A DNA stretch of 64,000 nt, taken from assembly GCA_019752575.1 (NCBI GenBank), contig JAIELW010000001.1, positions 186,001 to 250,000 of the forward strand, in the 5' to 3' direction. Positions within the stretch are counted from its first letter, which is position 1. Each line of letters begins with the position of its first letter. Shown here piece by piece: positions 30,882 to 39,350 of this stretch. The position numbers and the translations under genes are program-made. This DNA comes from Xanthobacteraceae bacterium (GTDB lineage Bacteria; Pseudomonadota; Alphaproteobacteria; Rhizobiales; Xanthobacteraceae). The notes below the pieces were generated by a model. The model did not search any database. It saw only the letters and a list, made by a program, of their open reading frames with translations, and had not been told where the DNA came from.

Positions 30882-31315
30882 GCGCGCAATCGCCAACGAT
30901 TGCGCGCGTCGATGCAAACGCCTTTTCGTGCACCGTCTTGCGACAAGTGCGCTCGTCATAGGGTCGCGCGCGTCGGCGCTGCTTTCCGGTCGTATCCGGT
31001 TTTCGCTTGCCATTAGTATTCAAGCCTATTGGTACACCCGCCCGACCTCGGGACTTTCCCGAACGCATGGTCCACCATGCCGTGAGGGCAAGCTGCTGGA
31101 GCCCCAGCGAAAGCAGCGCCGTCGGCTTCCGCCCCAGCGGAGCCGAAAAGGCACGAGGTCGGGCGGGTAGCCCGACGCGCGCGACCCGTCATATCAGGAT
31201 ATTTTCGCTGCTCACCCCGCCTTACCGTAAAGGCGGGGTCTAAGGCGTAGTTGGACCACTAAATTGGCCGCCGTTGATAGACACGGTCCCAACCGTGTCC
31301 TCTACTTTTTTAAGA
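30882..31315 (+). ncRNA. Candidate structured non-coding RNA or origin region (E1)
   Basis: About 430 bp contain five stacked hairpins also present on E2: GCGCGCAATCG-CCAA-CGATTGCGCGC (30882-30907); a perfect 15-bp closing stem, 31036-31050 with 31154-31168; an inner TCCGC-CCCA-GCGGA hairpin (31123-31145); ACCCCGCCTT/AAGGCGGGGT (31214-31239); and GACACGGT-CCCA-ACCGTGTC (31280-31299) followed by CTCTACTTTTTT. Several pairs change on both sides between E1 and E2, so structure is under selection. The final hairpin plus T-run reads as a plus-strand terminator. Promoter not identified. Confidence 0.45.
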
Positions 31316-31331
31316 AAAATGAATTTTCCCT

Positions 31332-31457
31332 ACTGGGTATTTTTATATGAGTCTTATTCACTGGGTATCATTAATTGAGTACCGGAAGTTTTCTTCCGTT
31401 CAAGGACGGACGATTGTTTCCGGTCAAGACCGGAAGTTTTCTTCCGGTCAGAACCGG
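31332..31457. repeat. Iteron and palindrome array (E1)
   Basis: ACTGGGTAT occurs at 31332 and 31360. Then follow overlapping palindromes: CCGGAAG-TTTT-CTTCCG (31382), CCGGTC-AA-GACCGG (31420), CCGGAAG-TTTT-CTTCCGG (31430) and CCGGT-CAGA-ACCGG (31444). The array is conserved in order and length (76 bp) on E2 at 54147-54222. It abuts the 3' end of the HTH replication-type gene and is a candidate binding array or origin. Confidence 0.65.
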
Positions 31458-31459
31458 CA

Positions 31460-31813
31460 CTAAATTCGACCTGGGGATAAGTCGAGTTCGTAGATATTGG
31501 TCTTGCCCTGGCCTCTGCGCTGAATCGCGAGCAGCCCGCTTGCTTCCAACGCCTTCAAGTGCGTTCGTACGCTGCGATCGGACAAACCTAAATCCTCCGC
31601 CAAGCGTTCCTGTCCAGGAAAGCAAAAGTCGTTCTGCCATGCGTAACTCAACAGCATCGCAAACGTCATCTTGTCCCCTGCCGAAAGCTTCTTCGATTTG
31701 AGTAGGAAGTTCGGGACTTGGGTGAAGCCGCGCGCGGTCGCAGCGTCGGCGCCTTTCAAGATGATGTTCTTGTCTTTGAGTAGTTGTCCGATGCTTACCG
31801 GGCCGTCTGCCAT
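31460..31813 (-). CDS. HTH (HTH_36-like) replication-type protein (E1)
   Basis: The 117-residue protein has a winged helix of the type seen in plasmid replication proteins: GFTQVPNFLLKSKKLSAGDKMTFAMLLSYAW, then FPGQERLAEDLGLSDRSVRTHLKALEASGLLAIQRRGQGKTNIYEL. The start ATG 31813 gives an N-terminus that aligns with the E2 copy. It is flanked by the palindrome array and by the iteron-bearing gene, so it is a good candidate for an initiator or copy-control protein. Confidence 0.75.
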   Translation of the reverse strand: MADGPVSIGQLLKDKNIILKGADAATARGFTQVPNFLLKSKKLSAGDKMTFAMLLSYAWQNDFCFPGQERLAEDLGLSDRSVRTHLKALEASGLLAIQRRGQGKTNIYELDLSPGRI

Positions 31814-31863
31814 ACATACATTATACGTGGCTAAAATCACGCTAGCGCCACTTATCCCCTCAC

Positions 31864-32499
<636 letters not shown>

Positions 32500-32615
32500 T
32501 CAGCTACACTTGCGCTACGCCTTGATTTTCGAGTCTTAAAAGTGGCTCTGGTTACAATCCGGTAGACTGCGAGTGAAGCTACTGATTCTTCTAACAGGTC
32601 AATGTCGAGGATTGC

Positions 32616-33575
32616 ATGTTCGTATCCGAAGAAACATTGGACGACCTCCTTCACGTTGTCTTTGAGAAGATACTCAAAGAGGGAACGAAGATTCCGTCTA
32701 GCAGTAAGGGCTCGAATACCGAGCTGTGGGGTGTTCTTCTTGAACTGAGAAATCCTCTCGCGCGCCTTAGTCGCACTGAAATGCGATCCACCGCTTTTAG
32801 TTGCCTAGGAGAAACGCTTTGGTATCTAGCGGGATCAAATGAACTTAGCTTTATCCAGTATTACTTGTCTCGTTATCAAAAATCCGCAGAAACAGACGGG
32901 ACGATTTGGGGAGCTTATGGCCCCCGCCTCTTCAAGATGAGACAGTCTGTAAATCAGATCGAAAGCGTCATCGGTTTGCTGAGGAAAAAGCCTGAGACCC
33001 GACAAGCAGTAATTCAGCTTTTTGATGCTGAAGATATCTTAGAAGCTAAAAAAGACATCCCATGCACTTGCACGCTTCAGTTTTTGAAGCGCGATGGAAA
33101 ATTAAATTTGTTTGTGAGCATGCGAAGCAACGACGCCTATACGGGACTTCCACACGATGTTTTTGCTTTCACGCTCATACAGGAAATAATCGCTCGCTCA
33201 ATCGATCTTGAGATCGGTGTTTATAGGCATGCCGCTGCGAGCTTGCATATTTACGATGACTGTATTGACGGCGCAAAAAAGTATCTAACCGAAGCATGGC
33301 AAGAGAAAATCTTGATGCCTTCAATGCCGTTAGGCGATCCTTGGCCACATATTAAACAATTGGTTTCCGCTGAAGCCGATATTCGGAACGGAGATTCAGT
33401 CGATTTGGGTAAAAAGAATTTGCCGGGCTATTGGGCGGACCTAGCCCGACTGCTTCTTATCTTTCAGAAAGGAAAAACAAAGCAGGAATTGAATACCTTG
33501 AAAGAGCAGATGGATTCGAAGATTTTTCACATCTACATTGATAAACGAATCGCGCTGGCTGAGGGGTCTGAATGA
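32616..33575 (+). CDS. Thymidylate-synthase-fold enzyme, probably cytidylate/uridylate hydroxymethylase-like
   Basis: The 319-residue protein aligns with thymidylate synthase. Catalytic Cys150 lies in IPCTCTLQF, Arg170-Ser171 in MRSNDAYTGLP, and His211/Tyr213 in LHIYDD. The residue matching the dUMP-selecting Asn (E. coli N177) is Asp181, as in phage dCMP hydroxymethylases and the CMP hydroxymethylase MilA. It therefore probably acts on dCMP or CMP, with methylation or hydroxymethylation undecided. It begins an operon with the next gene (4-bp overlap). The region is AT-rich compared with neighbours, suggesting separate acquisition. The good ribosome site is GAGGAT. Confidence 0.7.
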   Translation: MFVSEETLDDLLHVVFEKILKEGTKIPSSSKGSNTELWGVLLELRNPLARLSRTEMRSTAFSCLGETLWYLAGSNELSFIQYYLSRYQKSAETDGTIWGAYGPRLFKMRQSVNQIESVIGLLRKKPETRQAVIQLFDAEDILEAKKDIPCTCTLQFLKRDGKLNLFVSMRSNDAYTGLPHDVFAFTLIQEIIARSIDLEIGVYRHAAASLHIYDDCIDGAKKYLTEAWQEKILMPSMPLGDPWPHIKQLVSAEADIRNGDSVDLGKKNLPGYWADLARLLLIFQKGKTKQELNTLKEQMDSKIFHIYIDKRIALAEGSE

Positions 33576-34510
33576 GACCGACCGATCGCGAACGGGCGAA
33601 AAGATACAACGATCAACTACTTGCGATTGATGCCCGGACTAAAGGTCTTCCGGGCATTCGTGACGATCAAATGCGCGAAGTCTACATTGAGCAACTGATC
33701 GAGAGTGTTCGACGTATCGAGTTTGTTCGGTTGATTCGTGATCGGCCAGTACACCCTTCCAGAGCTGACCCTAATTCGCCAGCCTTTGATCCTCTTAGAG
33801 CAGCGGTCTTTCATATAAGGAATCGAAATTTTGATGAAGCTTTCTGGCTTGTTTTCTTGTTCGTGCATTTTGGGAAGCATAGCCGGGACGGTTATCGGCT
33901 CGTTCGCGATATATATGGCGCTCTGGGCGCTCAGCCTTGGACGTGGGCCCGAATTACTGCGGACCCCGTAGCCTTTCGCAGATGGCTTGCGGCGAATGAG
34001 AACACGCTGCGAACTGATGGCGTTAGCCGGCGCTTTGGAAACCACCGCAAATATGAAACCACAAATGCTAACGCTGCCAACGGTACGGCGGCCGTTATTG
34101 AATCTTACGTTGCGTGGGTTCTGCCGCACGGTGGACACCAACAAATGATTCAAGCAGCGAGCGCGCGAACGGGCCAGAACTCGTATGAGCTTTTTGGATT
34201 ATTATACGATGACATGAAGGCTGTTCACCGGTTTGGGCGATTGGCGAAGTTTGACTATCTGACCATGTTGCAAAAGCTTGGATTGGCTTCAATCGAGCCG
34301 GGCTCGGCCTATCTGAACGAAGCGACCGGTCCACGCAAAGGAGCGAAGTTGATTTTCGCAAACGACACAGAGGCGAAATTGAGTGGAAAGCGTCTCGATG
34401 AAATGCTTATCGAACTAGATCGAGAATTGAATGTTGGAATGCAAGTACTAGAAGACAGTCTTTGCAACTGGCAGAAGAGTCCGCGAGAGTTTATTTCTTT
34501 CCGTGGATAG
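33572..34510 (+). CDS. Helical protein resembling alpha-glutamyl/putrescinyl-thymine pyrophosphorylase (clade 3)
   Basis: The 312-residue, mostly helical protein resembles the family named alpha-glutamyl/putrescinyl thymine pyrophosphorylase clade 3, proposed by comparative genomics to modify hydroxymethyl-pyrimidines in DNA on a DNA-glycosylase-like scaffold. Notable parts are FLFVHFGKHSRDGYRLVRDIYGAL near residue 105 and KYETTNANAANGTAAVIESYV near 150. It overlaps the thymidylate-synthase-like gene by 4 bp. Family recall is uncertain and would need a profile search. No membrane segment is present. Confidence 0.5.
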   Translation: MRPTDRERAKRYNDQLLAIDARTKGLPGIRDDQMREVYIEQLIESVRRIEFVRLIRDRPVHPSRADPNSPAFDPLRAAVFHIRNRNFDEAFWLVFLFVHFGKHSRDGYRLVRDIYGALGAQPWTWARITADPVAFRRWLAANENTLRTDGVSRRFGNHRKYETTNANAANGTAAVIESYVAWVLPHGGHQQMIQAASARTGQNSYELFGLLYDDMKAVHRFGRLAKFDYLTMLQKLGLASIEPGSAYLNEATGPRKGAKLIFANDTEAKLSGKRLDEMLIELDRELNVGMQVLEDSLCNWQKSPREFISFRG

Positions 34511-35603
34511 TCGCACGTTGAATCTCTGCCCACGAAAAACGATGCTTCATCCAATTCAATTTATCTGCATCCACTAACTTCATGTGTTGCAATTGACCTA
34601 CTACTATTCCGCGAGAAATACCAAATTTCGCCGCTGCCCTGAGAATATCGTTTTTTCCAATCCGCTTGAAGCCAAGTTTTTCCTTGTAATCGTTCGGAAT
34701 TAAGAAATCCGCAGCAAAGGCATTTGCTTCTGCCTCTTCTTGCTCGGTTACTTCACTTCCGTCTTCAATAAAAATCGCGTTCTTGCTATGCAAGAGCAAG
34801 TGAGCCGCTTCATGGAAAAAAGTGAACCAAAAATGATCATCGGTAAGATGCCTGAAGCTCAGCAAGATCATCGCTTTGTCAGGCGAAAGAAATCTAGTGG
34901 CTCCGCTTGCTTTGCATCCCTTCGGCGCTCGTGCAACTACGAGAGACACACCGCACTCAGCGCATATGCGTTGAAGCTCGGGCAGTAGTCGCTTAACTTC
35001 TTTGATATGAGTCAGAGTTTTAATTTTGTTCAGACTATCTTTGAATTTATCTAAATCCCAGTTTTTGCAATCGATCTTTTGACTCAGCATTTCGCCGCGT
35101 CGTAGCCAAGCTAACACCGCACCTGGCTCTGAGCGATAGGTTAGCGATGTACGAAACGAAACTACAGAAAGCACGGGGCTATATTTCGTTCGCCAAGTAT
35201 CAACGTCTGCAACATCAAAGAACTGAAGACACGCCTTTACTTTTGATTCGATGGATTGACCGAGCTTTACCCAGCCGTATTTTTCCATGTCACTCAACGG
35301 CAGTTCGCTCAGCCAAAGTTTTGCGGCTTCGCTCCTGCCTTTTGCCTGTAGTCTGGCTACGTCTTTCCTGAAAAACTCTTCTCTTGAAATCCAAAAGTCG
35401 GCAGAGCCACCAAGTTTTTCTTGCAGAAGTCTCGCTGTCTCACCCGTGATGACCGCACGACCGGACAACAAAGCCTTCGCGTGATCCTGCGAGCACTTCA
35501 ATGTCTTCGCAAATTCAGAGACGGTGATATTTTTCTTTCGGAGTAATATTGCAATGGTCGCGCCCGGCGCAGAAAGCCAATCAGGTTCAAAGTCGTCAGT
35601 CAT
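34491..35603 (-). CDS. HTH plus M78 (ImmA/IrrE) metallopeptidase protein
   Basis: The 370-residue protein has an N-terminal XRE/HigA helix-turn-helix (about 17-75: ILLRKKNITVSEFAKTLKCS...) and a C-terminal M78 peptidase domain with zinc motif HEAAH in FTFFHEAAHLLLH and a later glutamate in EEAEANAFAADFLIP. M78 proteins often cleave repressors or antitoxins after damage or infection. It follows the HigB-like gene with a 4-bp overlap and meets the pyrophosphorylase-like gene tail to tail with a 20-bp overlap, tying the two pairs together. Confidence 0.85.
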   Translation of the reverse strand: MTDDFEPDWLSAPGATIAILLRKKNITVSEFAKTLKCSQDHAKALLSGRAVITGETARLLQEKLGGSADFWISREEFFRKDVARLQAKGRSEAAKLWLSELPLSDMEKYGWVKLGQSIESKVKACLQFFDVADVDTWRTKYSPVLSVVSFRTSLTYRSEPGAVLAWLRRGEMLSQKIDCKNWDLDKFKDSLNKIKTLTHIKEVKRLLPELQRICAECGVSLVVARAPKGCKASGATRFLSPDKAMILLSFRHLTDDHFWFTFFHEAAHLLLHSKNAIFIEDGSEVTEQEEAEANAFAADFLIPNDYKEKLGFKRIGKNDILRAAAKFGISRGIVVGQLQHMKLVDADKLNWMKHRFSWAEIQRATIHGKK

Positions 35604-35920
35604 TGGTCGCGCTCAATTTTGCTGATCTTAATGCGAGCAACGCCTGACCAATCGGTCTGTTCACCCCCGGCCACAGGATTCTTCGGGTGATTGGGTGCGA
35701 CATATAAGCGGCATCCCTCCGGCAGACTGAAGATGCACTCGTTGTCACTGAACTCTGCCTCATGCAACCCGGCAGGTAGTTCACGCAGCGTCGCGGCGGC
35801 ACGAAGGTCGGCGAGAAGTTGAACGAGGGCAGCCCCAGCTTCGCGCCCCAGTTTTTCCTTCGCTATCTGTTCGCTTCCGCAAATGTCGCGAAGCTCCCTC
35901 GTCTCAAACGCAAACCACAA
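35600..35920 (-). CDS. HigB/RelE-like toxin partner of the HTH-M78 protein
   Basis: The 106-residue protein has the small toxin layout FETRELRDICGSEQIAKEKLGREAGAALVQLLADLRAAATLRELPAG followed by a beta-rich C-terminal half ending ARIKISKIERD. This resembles the HigB/plasmid-killer branch of RelE-type toxins. The toxin-first order with an HTH-bearing partner is typical of higBA; here the antitoxin is fused to an M78 peptidase. Target unknown. Confidence 0.65.
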   Translation of the reverse strand: MWFAFETRELRDICGSEQIAKEKLGREAGAALVQLLADLRAAATLRELPAGLHEAEFSDNECIFSLPEGCRLYVAPNHPKNPVAGGEQTDWSGVARIKISKIERDQ

Positions 35921-36010
35921 AAGCGTCTCGCCCCAGCGATTCGCTGCACACTAACAGGCAGTGAATTTGAATTAAAGCTGTACGCGAATACTACCGCGAA
36001 CAAGAAAATC

Positions 36011-36036
36011 GACCCCCGGTTTGGACGCCGGGGGTC
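36011..36036 (-). terminator. Terminator after the E1 AlpA-like gene
   Basis: GACCCCCGG and CCGGGGGTC form a 9-bp stem with an 8-base loop, followed on the minus strand by GATTTTCTT. It lies 10 bp past the AlpA-like stop. Confidence 0.8.
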
Positions 36037-36046
36037 GGCTTCCTTT

Positions 36047-36283
36047 TCAGGAAGCATTCCAATCTTCAGTCACTTTCAGACCGTGGGACTCGAAGTAGGC
36101 GAGGATTTCGCTCATGCGCCACACAGGGTGAGCGTTTGGATGCTTGCCGAGTTTGCGGCACGCCGGGAAACGGCGGTCGCCATACTCCGGGTCAAACATC
36201 AAGCGCCACGTATGGGCTCGTGAGTAACACCAACCGAGCTTCTTAAGTCCCTTCCAATCAACGATGAGCGGTCGTACGGACAT
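36047..36283 (-). CDS. Small DNA-binding protein in the excisionase position (E1)
   Basis: The 78-residue protein starts at ATG 36283 with GGGAG upstream. It has a compact helix-turn-helix look (VDWKGLKKLGWCYSRAHTWRLMF... WRMSEILAYFESHG), comparable to AlpA/excisionase proteins that direct integrase toward excision. It lies upstream in map position of the integrase end and is transcribed toward the element interior. The E2 counterpart at 56544 is a clearer AlpA. Confidence 0.6.
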   Translation of the reverse strand: MSVRPLIVDWKGLKKLGWCYSRAHTWRLMFDPEYGDRRFPACRKLGKHPNAHPVWRMSEILAYFESHGLKVTEDWNAS

Positions 36284-36388
36284 TGCAAAACTCCCTTTGA
36301 AGGAGAGCTTGCAAGCCCCCGGTTCACCACCGATGGACCTTGAGAATGTATGTAAAGAAAAGAGGAGCCACAAGATGCTCATGGCTCC

Positions 36389-37522
36389 TCATTGTTTCTC
36401 CTTGAGAATCTGGCGCAGCCGAGATTCCCATTTCGCAAGTGCGTCACGCTTCTCGTCGAGATAGTCGTAGCGGTCGTAAATCTCGTCGAGATCGTTCCTG
36501 TTGGCTCCGGTGACGTGGTTGAGCATGATCTCCGCGATCTCCCGAGGCACCTTTAGCTTGGCCAGGTTCGACCGGAACGTCCGCCGAATATCGCGGAACT
36601 GCCAGTTATGGACCCCAGTCACTCGGTCTAGCTCCACCTTGAGCTTTCCCCACGAGCCGTCGTTGAAGAACGTATCCGATGACTTACCCGGAAAGAAGAA
36701 TGCACCCTCCGGGTGTTCGGAAAGCACTTTCTTCGCGAGAGGAAGGAGCGGAATAGCGTGGGCGCGCTTGTTCTTCGTTACGTCGCCGGGGATCGTGAGA
36801 ACGTTGTCTTCGATCCACGAGCGTCGGATGCGCGCGGTCTCTCCATTTCGCGTCCCCCAAAGGATGAGGAGCCGGAATAAGCCGCCGTAGCGGCCTGTGG
36901 CGGCCTTCCAAATCTTCGCGAGTTCGGCATCAGAGAGTACCCGGGTTCCTTTGCGGTCTTCTCCGGGAGGTTCGTAGCCTTCGAGCGGACTGTAGGAGAT
37001 GTAGCGGCGCGGAGGCCTCGTACACCATTTCAGCATCGTTCGAATTGCGCGGAACGCATGAAGCTGTTCGCTTGGTGTCTTGGCAAGTTTTGAAAGAACT
37101 GCTCCCACGTCCGTATCGGTAATTTCGGAAATTGGCCGCTTACCAAAAACCGAGGTGAAGTGCCGCTCAAGCAAGCGCTTTGCTTCTGCTTTCGTGCGCG
37201 GTCTCTTACCCTTGTAGTTCTCGTCGAGAAAGTAATTGCAAGCGGTCGCAAACGAAACACTAGACGGTTTCGGTTTTGCTATGCCCAGCGTCTTCTCGGC
37301 GAGGATACGTTTTGCTTCAGCTCTTGCTTCCGCAAGAGTAATAATTCCGAACTTGCCGATGGTTTGGCGCTTCCCACTTCCGACAAGAACGATGAAAGTC
37401 TTCGTGCCTCCGGCAGAGACACGCACGCCGACAGGGCTGCTCGAATCCCAGACGGTGATCTGACCATGTGCGGGAGCCTTTAGCGCCCGCACGGAAATAT
37501 CCGTGAGGACGACTCTAGGCAT
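36389..37522 (-). CDS. P4-type tyrosine integrase (E1)
   Basis: The 377-residue protein has an N-terminal DUF4102-like arm-binding domain (MPRVVLTDISVRALKAP...), a SAM-like core-binding domain, and a catalytic domain with Arg in GTRNGETARI, Arg in FRDIRRTF, His in LNHVTG and Tyr in IYDRYDYLDE. The first His of the usual HxxR box is replaced by Arg. The start at 37522 begins the conserved domain; its ribosome site lies inside the paired arm repeat, which suggests self-repression. It should act at the TTGGGAAGCTG core of tRNA-Gly. Confidence 0.92.
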   Translation of the reverse strand: MPRVVLTDISVRALKAPAHGQITVWDSSSPVGVRVSAGGTKTFIVLVGSGKRQTIGKFGIITLAEARAEAKRILAEKTLGIAKPKPSSVSFATACNYFLDENYKGKRPRTKAEAKRLLERHFTSVFGKRPISEITDTDVGAVLSKLAKTPSEQLHAFRAIRTMLKWCTRPPRRYISYSPLEGYEPPGEDRKGTRVLSDAELAKIWKAATGRYGGLFRLLILWGTRNGETARIRRSWIEDNVLTIPGDVTKNKRAHAIPLLPLAKKVLSEHPEGAFFFPGKSSDTFFNDGSWGKLKVELDRVTGVHNWQFRDIRRTFRSNLAKLKVPREIAEIMLNHVTGANRNDLDEIYDRYDYLDEKRDALAKWESRLRQILKEKQ

Positions 37523-37525
37523 TTT

Positions 37526-37546
37526 CAGGCACCTCTCAGGCACCGA
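37526..37546. repeat. E1 right arm-type integrase site
   Basis: An exact copy of the 21-bp block at 8600-8620: CAGGCACC twice with 11-bp period. It begins 4 bp before the integrase ATG and lies about 120 bp inside the right core. Confidence 0.75.
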
Positions 37547-37664
37547 TTGGATGGGTGTAGCTGCGTTTTTCAATGTGCAGCTAGGAATAGGATATCACGT
37601 GAAAAGCCCCAAAAATCAGGGCTCGTCATCATCTATGATGAACTATGAAAATCGCGTCGGCTGA

Positions 37665-37675
37665 TTGGGAAGCTG
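37665..37675. other. Attachment core between E1 and the mini-element
   Basis: TTGGGAAGCTG matches the tRNA-Gly anticodon loop and stem. Flanks on either side do not match the tRNA, so this is a bare core junction. It sits upstream of the integrase at the same distance as the core beside the E2 integrase. Confidence 0.65.
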
Positions 37676-37713
37676 GACGCAACCCCTGTCCGCTCAATGA
37701 CTTATAACCATTT

Positions 37714-37730
37714 AGCACGGATTTGGCACA
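37714..37730. repeat. Mini-element left arm-like repeat
   Basis: AGCAC and GGCAC units start 11 bp apart inside TTAGCACGGATTTGGCACAG, 39 bp inside the core. It resembles the right-end block at 39207-39226. Confidence 0.45.
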
Positions 37731-37782
37731 GCTGCTTTTGGAAAACGTATGTGGTGGTATGTTAAGTGCGAGGAGAATCTAG

Positions 37783-38268
37783 TTGTCGTTTCAACAAATC
37801 CCATCAACACGCGCAGATAGAGAACTCTGGGGCAGATGCTTACGGGGTTACAAAGGCGCATTAGGAACTGGAAGTCGTATCGACCCAGAGTATCAAGAAG
37901 TAATGGTAGGCGGGCAACTGGATTTCTATATGCCTGTTGAAGAGTGGGAACTGCGCGATGCTTGGCAGTTTAGCAATTTAAGCACCGAGCATCCTAACTC
38001 GATGTGGCACTCAATTCCTGAGTTTAAATTCTTTAAGATTCAAATGTCCGGCTACAAGTTTCGTCGTGGCTTCTTTAAGTCAGATGCTTGGTTGGGGCCG
38101 CTTCGCTTCTTCTTTTCAAATACGGAATACGGCGTGGAAAAGCAGGTTGATGTTGGGTACTTGGCCTCAACAACGCCAATAGGGTTATTTGCGATTTTCG
38201 ATAAGTGGCGACAGGGGAAATACCCGCCGTCTTTCGATATGGAAGAAACGATAAAGCGAGCTGTTTAA
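37783..38268 (+). CDS. Hypothetical protein, 161 residues
   Basis: The frame opens at TTG 37783 with AGGAG 7 bp upstream. The protein is rich in aromatic residues (for example PVEEWELRDAWQF and GYKFRRGFF) and has no signal peptide or membrane helix. I do not recognise it. It overlaps the membrane-protein gene by 4 bp tail to tail. It is cargo of the mini-element. Confidence 0.5.
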   Translation: MSFQQIPSTRADRELWGRCLRGYKGALGTGSRIDPEYQEVMVGGQLDFYMPVEEWELRDAWQFSNLSTEHPNSMWHSIPEFKFFKIQMSGYKFRRGFFKSDAWLGPLRFFFSNTEYGVEKQVDVGYLASTTPIGLFAIFDKWRQGKYPPSFDMEETIKRAV

Positions 38269-38465
38269 GTTGCTCCTCTCGACTTTCTGAAAAAGCCAAT
38301 GGCGTACCCAATCAAAGCGGGTATGAAGAGCATGGTGAGAATGTACGGAAGGTCGTACGCGGTTTCTCCGGTTAGACCCCGTTGAGATATGCGCCAAACT
38401 AAATTTATAAGTCCGATTGCAAGTCCGATTACTGCGTAGCGGATTGTAATTGGCCAATCTTGCAT
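38265..38465 (-). CDS. Small membrane protein, 66 residues
   Basis: ATG 38465 follows a strong GGGGGTGA ribosome site. Two hydrophobic helices (about 6-26 and 41-59) and a basic tail (FFRKSRGAT) indicate an inner-membrane protein. It starts 4 bp after the methylase gene and is probably co-transcribed with it. Function unknown; an immunity or holin-like role cannot be judged. Confidence 0.55.
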   Translation of the reverse strand: MQDWPITIRYAVIGLAIGLINLVWRISQRGLTGETAYDLPYILTMLFIPALIGYAIGFFRKSRGAT

Positions 38466-38469
38466 GACA

Positions 38470-39015
38470 TCACCCCCTGAAATTTTTTCCAACTTTTCGT
38501 TCAACGGTTACGATGGTATCGTTTTTACTTCCCCCGTGGCTTACGAGCAATATCTCGACAATTTCAAATCCGTGTTTCTTTCCGAAACCAACGCTGTTCC
38601 AACCAAACGAGATTGCTAAACCGCCAACCTTTATGGTTGGCGCGATAGCTTCCTTTAAGCGGGAATAGAATCGGGCCGATGTGTCGAGGGAGGTCGCCTT
38701 GACCCCCACATGCTTATAATGCTCGGAGATTTGGCGGTTTGAATAAGGCGGGTCGAACAAAACTCCATCAAACTCCGAAAGCCCCGTGAGTTCTTCTAGT
38801 CGTGTAGCAAACTCAAAAGCATCGAGATTGAAGCGAGTGTTACGTTCTGGGTTAATATCGTTTGTCCACTTTGCTGGACTGTTCTTCCCGGCAAACGGGT
38901 CTAGCCAGTCTGCTTCGGGAGTAACGTAGCGTTTGATTAGAGTGTTGATGGGCTTGATTTCGAAAGTCCATGCACTGGACATCGCCCATTGTCTTTGAAA
39001 TTTAATCTCATTCAT
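38470..39015 (-). CDS. DNA adenine methylase-like protein
   Basis: The 181-residue protein has WLDPFAGK near the N-terminus (SAM-binding DPF/Y-G type) and FDGVLFDPPYSN with the catalytic DPPY motif, typical of adenine N6-methyltransferases. There is no restriction endonuclease beside it, so it is an orphan or phage-type methylase. It is the main recognisable cargo of the mini-element. Confidence 0.75.
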   Translation of the reverse strand: MNEIKFQRQWAMSSAWTFEIKPINTLIKRYVTPEADWLDPFAGKNSPAKWTNDINPERNTRFNLDAFEFATRLEELTGLSEFDGVLFDPPYSNRQISEHYKHVGVKATSLDTSARFYSRLKEAIAPTIKVGGLAISFGWNSVGFGKKHGFEIVEILLVSHGGSKNDTIVTVERKVGKNFRG

Positions 39016-39206
39016 GGTTCGCGTGAGTCCTTGTGGAAGGGACTCGCGTTAGTAAGCGGATAATTTTTTCTGTAATCGTGAGCGATACGTCGCTACGAGA
39101 GGCGACGTGCTTCTATGTGAAGCGATGCTCACTCTTCACGAATTGTAACTCGTATTTTTGAGTGCAAATTACGTGGTGGGGATAACTGGGATTCTATTCA
39201 TAAAAC

Positions 39207-39226
39207 TTGGCACGTTTTGGCACGGA
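39207..39226. repeat. Mini-element right arm-like repeat
   Basis: GGCACG occurs at 39209 and 39219 with TTTT between. It resembles the left block at 37714 and lies about 160 bp inside the third core. The other 300 bp between 39016 and 39350 show no gene. Confidence 0.5.
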
Positions 39227-39350
39227 CTACCGTGTCAATAGAACTTCTTTGCAACGCATTTTTAGAAAATGAAATTGAGAACAGCTTTTCAAAAAGCTGT
39301 CGTTCTTGAACTGCTTACGTTGTGCGTAACGTGTTGATAATTTTGAAGAA

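Noticed and set aside
31382-31457. Possible CRISPR array
   Set aside because: The repeats are overlapping palindromes without constant-length spacers, and no cas genes are in the window.
31371-31817. 148-codon alternative frame over the HTH gene
   Set aside because: It reads through the palindrome array and shows repeat-derived peptides; the 31460-31813 frame is the one conserved on E2.
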